Shown here: in pieces, positions 54,563 through 63,206 of the stretch
Position numbering within the stretch: the stretch's first letter is position 1
Layout: each line of letters begins with the position of its first letter
Source: Desulfurispirillum indicum S5
GTDB taxonomy: Bacteria > Chrysiogenota > Chrysiogenetes > Chrysiogenales > Chrysiogenaceae
Reading direction: 5' to 3'
Assembly (NCBI RefSeq): GCF_000177635.2
Contig: NC_014836.1
Location: forward strand, 2,058,001 to 2,122,000
DNA: 64,000 nucleotides
Made by a program: the position numbers and the translations under genes
Notes under the pieces: generated by a model
The model's input: only the letters and a program-made list of their open reading frames with translations
Database searches by the model: none
What the model was told of the DNA's origin: nothing

Positions 54563-55765
54563 TCAGCCTGGATGCTTCAGATACTCCAGCCAGTTCTCTG
54601 CCTGCCTGCGCACTTCCTCATAGGCTCGCGCTTCGACAAAGGCGTGCTGGGCTTCCTCCACGGCGCCATGCGAGTAGGCGGCCATACCCAGGAGCAGCAG
54701 TGCTTCCGCCCGGGTGCGGCCCTTGTCACTTTTCGCGGCGGTTTTGAGGTGGGGCAGGGCCGCGTGGTGGTCCTCGTTCTGCAGCAGCAGGCGGCCCAGG
54801 CGCAGGCTTACATCGTGGTCTGCACCGGCTTTCAACGCCTGTTCGTAGGTATGAATGGCCAGCCCGATCTCCCGGGAGCGCAGCCAGATTTCCGCCAGCA
54901 TTTCGTAGTGACGGGCAGTGTCTTCCACGGTGCCCTTGTGCATGGCTTCGCGCAGAACCCGCGCCGCCTTGTGGGGAACGCCGGCGTGCAGGAAGAGCTG
55001 GGCCATGTAGGTCAGGTCGCTGGAGTCCTCCAGCAGTCCGTTATGGTAGGCAGCGGCCAGGGTGGCTGTGGCGCGACGGTGCCGCTCCTGCTGCAGGTGG
55101 ACAGAGGCCAGCTGCATCCAGAAGGTCTTCTGTTCGGGGTAGTCTTTGATGGCGCGGGGCAGCCACTGTTCCAGGGCACGGAAGTCATCGGTGGCCTGCA
55201 GGGCCGCCACCAGTATCTGATACCAGCTCTGCTGTGGCTCATCCACGCGGGAAATGGCGCCCTGCATAAGGGTGGCGGCATCGCGATGGTGCCCGGCACT
55301 CAGGTAGATCCAGGCAGCTTGTACCTGCTGTGTCGGCGTGGGGTCGGCATACTCGGCAAGCCACTTTCCAATGCGTTCCACCGCCTCGCTGGAGCGCTCC
55401 AGCACCAGCAGCAGCTGGGCGGTGTTATAGAGCACCTGCTGGCTGCTCTCGGCGTCCAGGGCTTCGGTGTCCAGGGCCTTCTCGTAGGCATGCAGGGCTT
55501 TATCATGCTGATCCAGTTCACTGAAGACATAGCCGCGCATCTGCCAGGCGGTGGCCTGGGCATAGGGTTCACGGCCAAAACGCTGGATCATGCGATCCAG
55601 GCGCTCACCGGCTTCCAGCCACTGGGACTCCTGCAGCAGCTCATGGACTTCGGTAAGGGCTTCATAGGCCATGGGAGAAATGGTGCTGGCCTGCACCGGC
55701 AACACACTGGCCAGTGTCAGCAGCAGGCACGCCAGAAGGCTCTGGGAGATTTTCCGTCTGCACAT
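54563..55765 (-). CDS. TPR protein of the TonB2-type operon
   Basis: The 400-residue protein has a signal peptide (LLACLLLTLASVLPVQAS) and then TPR-like helical pairs over its length, so it is probably periplasmic. A TPR protein of this kind closes TtpC-type TonB operons in Vibrio and relatives. I place the start at ATG 55765, 5 bases after GAGGTGA, while GTG 55774 and ATG 55771 are alternatives. It lies 10 bp after tonB. The partner surface is unknown. Confidence 0.85.
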   Translation of the reverse strand: MCRRKISQSLLACLLLTLASVLPVQASTISPMAYEALTEVHELLQESQWLEAGERLDRMIQRFGREPYAQATAWQMRGYVFSELDQHDKALHAYEKALDTEALDAESSQQVLYNTAQLLLVLERSSEAVERIGKWLAEYADPTPTQQVQAAWIYLSAGHHRDAATLMQGAISRVDEPQQSWYQILVAALQATDDFRALEQWLPRAIKDYPEQKTFWMQLASVHLQQERHRRATATLAAAYHNGLLEDSSDLTYMAQLFLHAGVPHKAARVLREAMHKGTVEDTARHYEMLAEIWLRSREIGLAIHTYEQALKAGADHDVSLRLGRLLLQNEDHHAALPHLKTAAKSDKGRTRAEALLLLGMAAYSHGAVEEAQHAFVEARAYEEVRRQAENWLEYLKHPG

Positions 55766-55775
55766 ACTCATCACC

Positions 55776-56432
55776 TCACTGATCGAGACTGAAGTTAATG
55801 GTTATGGTGGCGTGGGCGGCCACGGCTTCACCGGCTATGGTCTGGGGAGCAAAGCGCCAGCGGCTCAGGGCCCGCCGGGCTTCGTGATCAAAAATGCCCC
55901 GGCGCGGGCTGGCCTCCAGCACCTGAATATCACGCACACTGCCGTCAGGATTGATGACAAAGCTCAGTCGAACCCAGCCGGAGATGCCCTCCATCAGGGC
56001 GCGGCGCGGATACATGGGCTGCACCTGGGAGAGGGGGGTCATGGGCTGGGAGTAGGCCACCAGTCCGTCCATGCCGGTGGCCATCACGGGGATGCCGGTC
56101 ATGGAGAGATTGGGGCGAAAATCCGGGGTGGGGGTCTTCATCTGTGGTGCGCGCAGCATCGGCGATGGTGCCTGCATGGACTCCATGCGCGGGGTGGGCT
56201 TCGGCGGCTCCGGCGGTCGCGGGCGACGGCGCTCCCGTTGCTGCACCGGGGTCGGGGCTTCGTCAATCCGGATGAAGTTCATCACCATGCGCTGACGGGC
56301 AGCATCCAGTTCACCGGCACTGCCACTGATCATGGCGTTCATGAGCCAGAACAGCCCAAGGGCCACGGCACCACCACAGGCAATGGCTACCAGATGCCGT
56401 ACCAGCGCGGGACTCATGAAAAAATGGCTCAT
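55776..56432 (-). CDS. tonB: TonB protein (TonB2 type)
   Basis: The 218-residue protein has an N-terminal membrane anchor (about 12-32), a proline-rich spacer (RPRPPEPPKPTPRM) and a C-terminal TonB domain with QPMYPRRALMEGISGWVRLSF and RWRFAPQTI. It carries proton-motive force energy to the outer membrane receptors. The spacer is short, as in TonB2-type proteins. It overlaps exbD by 4 bp. It is the only tonB in the window and probably serves the three receptors. Confidence 0.94.
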   Translation of the reverse strand: MSHFFMSPALVRHLVAIACGGAVALGLFWLMNAMISGSAGELDAARQRMVMNFIRIDEAPTPVQQRERRRPRPPEPPKPTPRMESMQAPSPMLRAPQMKTPTPDFRPNLSMTGIPVMATGMDGLVAYSQPMTPLSQVQPMYPRRALMEGISGWVRLSFVINPDGSVRDIQVLEASPRRGIFDHEARRALSRWRFAPQTIAGEAVAAHATITINFSLDQ

Positions 56433-56836
56433 GGACGGCTCGCTGCTATGGCGACGTCAAGGACTCCGGCCAGGCGAACCTGATCCATCACTTCCACCAG
56501 AATACCGGTGCGGGAGGATGCATCGGCCTGAATCACCACGGCCCCTTCGGGATTTTCGGCCCGCAGGCGCTCCACATTGGCGCGTACGGCCCGCAGATCC
56601 ACCTGGCGCTGATCAATCCAGATATCTCCGTTTTCAGAGACGGCGATCATGATATTGGCCCGTTCCTGGCGCTCTGCGGTGGCGGCGGCGGGACGGCTTA
56701 CCTCAATGCCGGCTTCCTTGACAAAGGAGGTGGTCACGATAAAGAAGATGAGCATGATGAAGACCACATCCATCATGGAAGTCATATCGATTTCGGCTGA
56801 ACTGTTTTCGGTTATCCGCTGTCGGCGTCGTCTCAT
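56429..56836 (-). CDS. exbD: ExbD biopolymer transport protein
   Basis: The 135-residue protein has one N-terminal membrane helix with the essential aspartate in MTSMMDVVFIMLIFFIVTT and a periplasmic domain. The ATG 56836 (MRRRRQRITENSS) follows AGGAAACACC and overlaps the upstream exbB stop. With ExbB it forms the proton channel that powers TonB. Confidence 0.95.
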   Translation of the reverse strand: MRRRRQRITENSSAEIDMTSMMDVVFIMLIFFIVTTSFVKEAGIEVSRPAAATAERQERANIMIAVSENGDIWIDQRQVDLRAVRANVERLRAENPEGAVVIQADASSRTGILVEVMDQVRLAGVLDVAIAASRP

Positions 56837-57459
56837 GGTGTTTCCTGCTCCGGCAGCCCGGCAGCTGCCTTGCGTGTTTTCCATCGGTTCCAGAGGGTGG
56901 TTATCCAGTGGGGCTGAAGATCGGGCATGGCGCAGGTACGCCCGAGGCAGCGTGAAAGCACGTCGGCGGCCTGGCGGGCCCGGGATTCACTGCTGCGTCC
57001 CAGGTCAATGCTGAAAAAGAGCCCGGAGAGCGCCACCACCAATCCACTCATGGTGGGCAGCGTTGCCATGGAAACCCCGGTGGCAATGGCCCGGGGGTTG
57101 CCGGTGCCGCTGTATTCCAGGACTTCAAAGACCTGAATCATGCCAACAACCGTGCCAAGCAGCCCCAGCAAGGGGCACATGGCAATAAAGGTGCGGATGA
57201 GGAACAGCGAGGCACCCAACTGCTGGCGCAGGCGCGAGATCTCCATCTGCTGAAGCTTCCTGGCCAGCCAGAGATCGCTGACCGGCGGGTGCTCCCAGCG
57301 CTGCAGCAGGGTGGCGAACTCACGGGGGAAAACCCGCCAGTGGTACCAGTAGCGCTCAATGATGAGCGCCCACATGGCAATGGCAACGATGAGTATGGCC
57401 CAGAGCACCTGACCTCCGGCGTGGAAGAAATTGCCGATATCGTAAAGGATCTCAGGCAT
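56833..57459 (-). CDS. exbB: ExbB-like MotA/TolQ/ExbB channel protein
   Basis: The 208-residue protein has three membrane helices (about 15-35, 95-120, 135-160) and the family segment CPLLGLLGTVVGMIQVFEVL. It is the short ExbB of the TonB2-type operon. ATG 57459 follows GGAGAGG and overlaps the TtpC-like stop by 8 bp. Confidence 0.94.
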   Translation of the reverse strand: MPEILYDIGNFFHAGGQVLWAILIVAIAMWALIIERYWYHWRVFPREFATLLQRWEHPPVSDLWLARKLQQMEISRLRQQLGASLFLIRTFIAMCPLLGLLGTVVGMIQVFEVLEYSGTGNPRAIATGVSMATLPTMSGLVVALSGLFFSIDLGRSSESRARQAADVLSRCLGRTCAMPDLQPHWITTLWNRWKTRKAAAGLPEQETP

Positions 57460-58819
57460 GGGCCTCTCCGCGACCTCTGGCCATATGCATGGCCAGAAGT
57501 CCGGCACCCTGTTCTTCCATGGTGTTGATCAGGGCGCGGCTTTTGGCCGTGGCCAGGTTATGCAGGAAGAGCAGGGGTATCGCCACCACCAGGCCAAGGG
57601 CGGTGGTCACCAGGGCCTGGGAGATGCCACCGGCCATCAGCTGGGGATCGCCCGTACCGAAGAGGGTGATGGCCTGGAAGGTCTCAATCATGCCCACCAC
57701 GGTACCCAGCAGCCCCAGAAGCGGGGCAACGGCCGCGAGGATTTTGATGGTGGTCAGCCCCCACTCCAGGCGGGGTACTTCCCGCAGAATCTCCTCGTCC
57801 AGGCGCAGTTCCATGGTTTCCACGTCGGTTTCACGGTTCTCTTCATAGAGGGCCAGAATGCGGCCCAGGGGATTGTTGGGATGGATATCGTTGCGGTGTT
57901 CCATCTGGTGGCTGATGCGTCGTCCCATGATGTGCAGCCAGGTATAACGCAGCGCGAACATACCCAGGCCGAAAGCGCCCAGTACGAGGATGATCACCCC
58001 GATAGCCCGACCCTGGCGAACGCGTTCGGTCAGGGAGGGTGACTGCACCAGCTGGGAGAGGATGGCCCCCCGGGAAGGGTCAACGGCAAAGGCGAAGGTC
58101 TGGCCGGGCTGGCCGTTTTCCAGGCGGCTGGCCATGCGAAGGTAACGGTTCTGTGGCTGACGGGGCAGCTCCACAAACTGGTTCCGCCCCTCCACATGGG
58201 TCAGGTACCTGCCATTGGCAATGGCGTTAAAGGCACCAACACGCAGTACTTCGCCGGGCTGACGATGACCGTCGGGACTGACGATTTCGCTGGCAAAGGA
58301 GACCACTTTGCCGGAGTCGGCCATCTCCTGCAGCATCAGCAGCCACATGCGCTCTATCTGGGCGATGGAGGGCAGGGTACGGCTGTTGCTCAGGCGTCGC
58401 AGATACTCCAGATCATCGTGACGATTGGCCATGGCCAGGGACGAGAGGAACTGAGCGTGGAAATCGCCAGCATTCTGGCGCACCACACCGAAGATCTCAC
58501 CCAGATTCCCCTGCTGCTCCCGCAGCGCTTCTTCCAGGGTGATCAGCCGGGCTTCATTGGCGTCATACACGCTTGCCAAGCGCTCCTGTCGTTGCTGTTC
58601 ACGCGCCAGGCGTTCCCTGGCCTGGGCCACCTGCTGCCGGGCAGCGTTCAGATCGCGGGAGAATTCCTGCTCGCGCTCGCGGTTGATGTCTCGTTCAGAA
58701 AGGGACTGCTGCTGCACCTGGCGCAGAAAGTCATCGATACTGGTACGCACAGCAGCTTCCTCAGCGCTGGATACGCCCATGAGCAGCATCACGATGAGCA
58801 CAAGTATTCCATACCTCAT
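57452..58819 (-). CDS. TtpC-like ExbB paralogue with large periplasmic domain
   Basis: The 455-residue protein has a signal or anchor sequence, a long coiled-coil periplasmic segment (about 25-125) and a further soluble region to 270, then a membrane helix and a C-terminal TolQ/ExbB domain with VAPLLGLLGTVVGMIETF. This is the TtpC layout, which in Vibrio is required by the TonB2 system for ferric siderophore uptake. It overlaps DUF3450 and exbB. Confidence 0.93.
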   Translation of the reverse strand: MRYGILVLIVMLLMGVSSAEEAAVRTSIDDFLRQVQQQSLSERDINREREQEFSRDLNAARQQVAQARERLAREQQRQERLASVYDANEARLITLEEALREQQGNLGEIFGVVRQNAGDFHAQFLSSLAMANRHDDLEYLRRLSNSRTLPSIAQIERMWLLMLQEMADSGKVVSFASEIVSPDGHRQPGEVLRVGAFNAIANGRYLTHVEGRNQFVELPRQPQNRYLRMASRLENGQPGQTFAFAVDPSRGAILSQLVQSPSLTERVRQGRAIGVIILVLGAFGLGMFALRYTWLHIMGRRISHQMEHRNDIHPNNPLGRILALYEENRETDVETMELRLDEEILREVPRLEWGLTTIKILAAVAPLLGLLGTVVGMIETFQAITLFGTGDPQLMAGGISQALVTTALGLVVAIPLLFLHNLATAKSRALINTMEEQGAGLLAMHMARGRGEAHA

Positions 58820-59607
58820 GGCTGCACCTCGCTCAACAGAACTGGCAGCTCAATGAGCTGGGGAGCGCTCTGACGGCTGGCCATACGGATGCCCTGGCGG
58901 ATGGCGCGATGGTAGTCGCGGTCCAGCGGCACCCATTCATGGCGCTGGGGGTGCCAATAGCCGCTTTCGCGCCGGTCGATGGTCTGATAGACCAGGGCCA
59001 GACGGCCAACACGCAGAAATTCTACGCTGCGCACAGACCCATCAAGCTCCAGTTCTCCCTGATAGCTTTCAATGGTACGCCCGTACTCGGACTCTTTCTG
59101 GTAGGCTTCCATGATCTGACGGAATTTGGAGGGAGTCTCCACATTGGCGCGCTTCATGAGGGCGTGCAGCCCCAGCACCCGCTCGCGGCGCTCCGCCAGC
59201 AGAAAGGGGAGATCGCGCTCCACATAGCCATCAAGCGCGTCAAGCATGCGCAGCATGAGGGGCACAATCTCCCGCTGGGTCACCTGTATGTCTTCAATCT
59301 GACGCTCCAGGGAGGCAATCTCCTCCTCCTGGGAGCTAATCATCTGCTCAAGGTTCTCATTATAGGCCTGCAGGCTGTCGGCCTGACGCTGCAGGTCGCG
59401 ATACTCCCGCAGAAGACGGGTTGCCTCGTCATCCATGGCTTCAACACGCACCTGGGATTCCTGGCCCTGCTGCAGGCTCCGCTCCTCGACTTCCACGACG
59501 GAGTCGGCAGCCAACAGGGGCAACGACAGCAGCAACACGGGAAAACAGACTCTGATCATCTGGGAAATGCTTTTTTGATGACTCCGGACAACTTGCTGGA
59601 ATGACAC
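58816..59607 (-). CDS. DUF3450 periplasmic coiled-coil protein
   Basis: DUF3450 proteins head TtpC-ExbB-ExbD-TonB operons. This one has a signal peptide (VCFPVLLLSLPLLAADS), a coiled coil (about 60-130) and a compact C-terminal domain with DGSVRSVEFLRVGRLALVYQT. The start is uncertain: GTG 59607 follows AGGAAGG, while a longer GTG at 59652 and an ATG at 59559 are also open. Its role beside TtpC is not known. Confidence 0.85.
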   Translation of the reverse strand: MSFQQVVRSHQKSISQMIRVCFPVLLLSLPLLAADSVVEVEERSLQQGQESQVRVEAMDDEATRLLREYRDLQRQADSLQAYNENLEQMISSQEEEIASLERQIEDIQVTQREIVPLMLRMLDALDGYVERDLPFLLAERRERVLGLHALMKRANVETPSKFRQIMEAYQKESEYGRTIESYQGELELDGSVRSVEFLRVGRLALVYQTIDRRESGYWHPQRHEWVPLDRDYHRAIRQGIRMASRQSAPQLIELPVLLSEVQP

Positions 59608-59726
59608 ACTCAATCCCTTCCTCTTCCAGAAATGCGAAAAATCCGAACTCACGTGACCACCTCACGGCAGCACAGTCCGGTTCCGCAGATATTCGGTGTT
59701 ACAGGTCAGGGATTTGAAATCCTCGC

Positions 59727-59748
59727 AAAAAAAGGCGCTTGAAGCGCT
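59727..59748 (-). terminator. Weak terminator behind the Com-like gene
   Basis: On the - strand AGCGCTTCAAGCGC forms a small stem and is followed by CTTTTTTTG. It separates the zinc ribbon gene from the TonB operon. Confidence 0.55.
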
Positions 59749-59761
59749 CGGAGCCCAGGGA

Positions 59762-59953
59762 CTACTTACTGTCGGCAGCGTTTATGGAGTAATCGAAATA
59801 CTGTACTGATCGGCACTTCGGACACTTCACCTCGACAGAGATAACACTGCCTTTAAAGAGCAGGCGATTACAACGCTTACAGCGTACTTCATGCAAAGCC
59901 TGCCCTTCCCGACAACAGGACGGAACAACATCAGCTGGTGCTGCTTTACTCAT
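59762..59953 (-). CDS. Small Com-like zinc ribbon protein
   Basis: The 63-residue protein has two CxxC pairs, VRCKRCNRLLFKG and VKCPKCRSVQYF, like the Com protein of phage Mu and chromosomal relatives. Com binds RNA and activates translation of a DNA-modification gene; no mom gene is visible here. ATG 59953 is preceded by GGGG. It has its own promoter candidate (60009-60037) and terminator, so it is a separate unit. Confidence 0.8.
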   Translation of the reverse strand: MSKAAPADVVPSCCREGQALHEVRCKRCNRLLFKGSVISVEVKCPKCRSVQYFDYSINAADSK

Positions 59954-60008
59954 GGGAACCCCACAGACAATGCGGTAAGCGATAATAAAGATTCTTAAAA
60001 TGCCCTGA

Positions 60009-60037
60009 TTTTTACTGTACCTTCGCAAAGATGTCAA
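60009..60037 (-). promoter_or_regulatory. Sigma-70-type promoter of the Com-like gene
   Basis: On the - strand TTGACA (60032-60037) and TAAAAA (60009-60014) are separated by 17 bp, about 55 bp before the start codon. Confidence 0.6.
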
Positions 60038-60101
60038 GAATTAACTTACTTCAGCCTAACTCTTATCTTGCAGGTTAACAATAGGAGGTCGGCACGGAAG
60101 G

Positions 60102-61382
60102 CTACTTGGCCTGGGCTTTCGGAATGTCAGCCCAGCGGGTGGTGCTGGCGGGAGAGACGTGTTCGCGACGCATGTGCCGATCCATGCCCGCACCCTTGGC
60201 GGCAAACCAGATATGCTCGCCGCGACGGTTGATGTGATCCAGGGCTGCCATGAGCGACTGGCTTCTGCTGCGCGCCTCGGCATCTTCAAAGAGGCCGTGC
60301 TGATAGCTTGCCTGGGGTTGTAGTTCCGCCAGCCACACCCCGGCTTTCACATACTGGTACCTGTCTTTCCAGATGGCACGCAGCAGCGCCAGCGAACGCT
60401 CAAGGATATGACGGGTATCAGCGGTGGGATGGAGCAGCTCTCCTGTAGCGCTGTTACTGTACTGGGGTACGTGTGAATTATGCTGATTGGTGCGAACGAA
60501 TACACTGACAACGCCAGCCAGCAGCCCCTCTTCCCGCAACTTTTCTGCGGCGCGACTGGCGTATTCCGACACAGCCAGCTCCAGCGACTCCAGATTGGTC
60601 ACCGGTGAACCAAATGATCGCGAACAGAGTACCTGCCTGCGGGTAGCGCGAACATCGGTCAGCTCGTAGCAGCTGACACCATTGAGTTCATGAACCGCGC
60701 GGGAAACCGTAATGGAAAAGCGTTTACGCATCTGGACGGGATCGGCACAGGCCAGCTGCCAGGCTGTCTCTATTCCCGTCACTTCCAGTTTGCGGCTGGT
60801 ACGCCGTCCCACGTTCCACACATCCGAGGCCGCTACCAGTTTCAGCAGTTTATGTTGACGCTCAGGATCGCGCAGGTCGACTACTCCACCAGTCGCCGGA
60901 TACTTCTTGGCGGCAAGGTTAGCCAGCTTGGCAAGGGTTTTCGTGGGCGCGATACCGATACTGACCTGAATACCCGTATGCCTGGCAACCGTCTGCTGAA
61001 TATGCCGGGCAAACGCTTCGCCCCGGGCGCCTGCGCCCATGGAGGAAAAGTCGAGAAACGCTTCGTCGATGGAGTAGATCTCCATGGCATCGGCAAAGGA
61101 CTCAAGTGTCGCCATCACCCGTGAGGAGATATCGGCATAGAGGGTGTAGTTCGAGGAGAAAACCACCACATTTTCCCGCTCGATAATGTGGCGGATCTGA
61201 TAGGCAGGCACGGCCATGCCTATGCCCAGCGCCTTGGCCTCGGCACTGCGGGAAACCACACAGCCATCATTGTTGGAGAGAACAATCACCGGTCGCTGCC
61301 GCAGATCAGGGCGAAAGAGGCGCTCGCAGCTGACATAGAAGTTATTGCAGTCGACAAGGGCAAAGGTGTGGGGAGCCGTCAT
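60102..61382 (-). CDS. umuC: Error-prone DNA polymerase V catalytic subunit UmuC
   Basis: The 426-residue Y-family polymerase has FALVDCNNFYVSCERLF at the start, YSIDEAFLDFS with two catalytic acidic residues, and SIGIAPTKTLAKLAN. It is full length for UmuC including the C-terminal UmuC-specific part. It overlaps umuD by 4 bp, so both are produced together under SOS control. Confidence 0.97.
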   Translation of the reverse strand: MTAPHTFALVDCNNFYVSCERLFRPDLRQRPVIVLSNNDGCVVSRSAEAKALGIGMAVPAYQIRHIIERENVVVFSSNYTLYADISSRVMATLESFADAMEIYSIDEAFLDFSSMGAGARGEAFARHIQQTVARHTGIQVSIGIAPTKTLAKLANLAAKKYPATGGVVDLRDPERQHKLLKLVAASDVWNVGRRTSRKLEVTGIETAWQLACADPVQMRKRFSITVSRAVHELNGVSCYELTDVRATRRQVLCSRSFGSPVTNLESLELAVSEYASRAAEKLREEGLLAGVVSVFVRTNQHNSHVPQYSNSATGELLHPTADTRHILERSLALLRAIWKDRYQYVKAGVWLAELQPQASYQHGLFEDAEARSRSQSLMAALDHINRRGEHIWFAAKGAGMDRHMRREHVSPASTTRWADIPKAQAK

Positions 61383-61807
61383 CGGAAACAGCGGATGGAG
61401 TGAATGACCACGCCGAAAACCTCCAGCTCCGACTCGTCATGCAGCTCCAGGGGAGGGTAATCGGGATTCATGGCTTCCAGGCGGACCTGACCCTGCAGGC
61501 GCAGTCTCTTGACCAGAAGCTCACCGTGCAGGCAGGCGATGATGATATCGCCATCCGCCGCTTCCAGGGATCGGTCAACAATGAGAATATCGCCGGAAAA
61601 AATCCCCGCACCAATCATGGAATCGCCATCGGCCCGTACAAAATAGGTGGCGGCAGGGTGACGAATACACAGTTCGTTGAGATCCAGGCTGCGATCCACA
61701 TAGTCACGGGCCGGGGAGGGGAAGCCGGCAGAAACCCCTTCGACAAACAAAGGGATGGGAGGCGGAGCACCTCGTTCCGGGCACGCGCCGAGCACGGTAA
61801 CTGACAT
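61379..61807 (-). CDS. umuD: SOS mutagenesis protein UmuD
   Basis: The 142-residue self-cleaving protein has the S24 peptidase pair Ser63 (DGDSMIG) and Lys100 (LLVKR), plus IFSGDILIVD. The cleavage position reads VSAG-FPSP, that is Ala27-Gly28, where E. coli UmuD has Cys-Gly; Ala-Gly is the bond used in LexA. The ATG 61807 follows AAGGAAGGAACCC. The palindrome at 61878-61899 lies 71-92 bp upstream. Confidence 0.95.
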   Translation of the reverse strand: MSVTVLGACPERGAPPPIPLFVEGVSAGFPSPARDYVDRSLDLNELCIRHPAATYFVRADGDSMIGAGIFSGDILIVDRSLEAADGDIIIACLHGELLVKRLRLQGQVRLEAMNPDYPPLELHDESELEVFGVVIHSIRCFR

Positions 61808-61877
61808 GGGTTCCTTCCTTGCAAACAGGCATAGAGAGGCAGCATCGTACCACATTCTTCCATATCCGGCACCCATA

Positions 61878-61899
61878 CGAAAACTCCTGCCAGTTTTCG
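61878..61899 (-). promoter_or_regulatory. Candidate SOS operator (LexA-type box) upstream of umuD
   Basis: CGAAAACT and its exact complement AGTTTTCG stand around 6 bp (CCTGCC). It is not the E. coli (CTGT-N8-ACAG) or Bacillus (GAAC-N4-GTTC) box, but position and perfect symmetry suit a clade-specific LexA site. Confidence 0.65.
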
Positions 61900-61927
61900 A
61901 TACAAGTCACTCAACTTTCGCATCTTG

Positions 61928-61955
61928 TTGTCTTGAGTTAAGCTGTTATTATAAT
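61928..61955 (+). promoter_or_regulatory. Plus-strand promoter into a gene-free region
   Basis: TTGTCT (61928-61933), 16 bp, then a consensus TATAAT (61950-61955). Nothing coding follows on this strand for at least 800 bp. Confidence 0.6.
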
Positions 61956-62030
61956 GGCATTTATCTCGCGGAAACTATATTGATTTTGCATGCTTGACTT
62001 ATCGGTACTCCACTTTTTGTCTCCGGATAT

Positions 62031-62569
62031 TGTCCTTTTTGACCGCACAAAAAGGACACAAAAACGCGCCCCCCGAACGCCCGTTTTTCCGGCTCGTTGG
62101 CTCGCCTGTTCTGGAGATCCGACAGCAGGCTGATCAAAGAGGCCCATCTGCTGCGTTGCCGGGCATCGCTCGTCACTGCGACGTACAGGGAGTACGCCTC
62201 CCTCCTCGCTTTGCCCGCGCCTTGCACCTGGGTCTCTTTGCGTTGCCTGACCCCTGCCTCCCTGCAGTGCTGCCGGACCACTCACTTCCTGTGAGTGTCC
62301 CGTTCGGGTCTTGCCAGCCAGGCGTCGCACTCACCGGACGGGCTCAGGGGGGACGGCCTGCTTCTGCCTCTCCCCCGTGTGCTGGCCCAGCCAGAACGCG
62401 CCGACTGGAACGCTATGGACCCGCAGGGTTGACGCCACGACGGCGGCAACCGCAAACCAAAAGCCATGGAGGGCGGTTGTTTGCGGTCCCCAGTTCCAGG
62501 CAAGCGGGCGGCTGATAAGGACAGCACTGGGGGTCGCTTCCCAGCCACTTTTTGCGGGTAAAAAGTGGC
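62031..62569. repeat. Hairpin-bounded gene-free element
   Basis: The ends are two perfect 10 bp hairpins: TGTCCTTTTT/AAAAAGGACA (62031-62058) and GCCACTTTTT/AAAAAGTGGC (62544-62569). Read in opposite directions they resemble each other (CTTTTTG-TGCGGTC-AAAAAG and CTTTTTG-CGGGT-AAAAAG), so they look like inverted ends. Inside are further perfect stems: AAAAACG/CGTTTTT (62060-62088), CGTAC/GTACG (62182-62196), CACTCAC/GTGAGTG (62279-62297) and CCGCAAAC/GTTTGCGG (62449-62485). No family-like reading frame is present. It may be a dispersed repeat or a structured RNA. Confidence 0.65.
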
Positions 62570-62774
62570 AAAAGAAACTCGAATATATGGTGAGGATAAT
62601 GTCAAGCGACGCAGTCTGTGTAGAACCATTTCGGCCATTGCAGCGTGACATCAGGGTCAGCGCTGACAACCTGCCGTTTCGGGGATGCGAAACTTCAGAA
62701 GTCACTTATCGGACAAAGCGTATCCGGAAAGCCTGCTCTCCGGATACGCTTGCAAAATACCATAGCGACATGTG

Positions 62775-63197
62775 TCAGCTGATATCAATACGGCGGGGAA
62801 GTTTGTTCTGATCCACCGGGATGCTGATCCTGAGAACCCCATTCTCAAGGGAAGCGCTCAGTTTCTCCTCATCCACCTCGGGTGGCAGCACAAAGCTGCG
62901 CTGAATCTGGCCAAAGTAACTTTCCATGCGGTAGTAGTCCTTCTCCAGATGCTCACGGCTCATGGAGCGCTCTGCCTTGAGCAGGAGCACTCCGCTGTCG
63001 ACGCTCAGGGTAATGTCGTCTTTCCTGACTCCGGGCAGATCAACACTGATGGTGTAGGCTGCCTGGTCTTCGCGGGTATTTGCCGGCGGCGTATGCCCCA
63101 GAAAAGAGCTCACCGCCGGGCGTATTTTCTGCATGCCTTTGCGAACAAAGTCCTCAACGCGGGTTTCCAGTTCGCGGGCTTTTTCAATCCATCCCAT
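62775..63197 (-). CDS. Hsp20 small heat shock protein, second gene
   Basis: The 140-residue chaperone has the alpha-crystallin domain with VDLPGVRKDDITL, SYFGQIQRSFVLPPEV and the ending LENGVLRISIPV. It lacks a canonical C-terminal I-x-I but has PRRIDIS. It follows the first Hsp20 gene by 9 bp and is cotranscribed. Divergence between the two suggests hetero-oligomers or distinct clients. Confidence 0.95.
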   Translation of the reverse strand: MGWIEKARELETRVEDFVRKGMQKIRPAVSSFLGHTPPANTREDQAAYTISVDLPGVRKDDITLSVDSGVLLLKAERSMSREHLEKDYYRMESYFGQIQRSFVLPPEVDEEKLSASLENGVLRISIPVDQNKLPRRIDIS

Positions 63198-63206
63198 GGC
63201 GACTCC

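Larger units (their letters stand above)
61900..62774. other. 875 bp without a protein gene between umuD and hsp20
   Basis: The region contains the plus-strand promoter and the hairpin-bounded element. Between 62570 and 62774 I see no further feature. Frames of 80-173 codons on both strands have skewed, arginine-, proline- and serine-rich content and no recognisable motif. Confidence 0.65.

Noticed and set aside
61994-62811. Several 60-173 codon frames in the umuD-hsp20 gap
   Set aside because: They overlap one another on both strands, have low-complexity basic composition and run straight through perfect hairpins.
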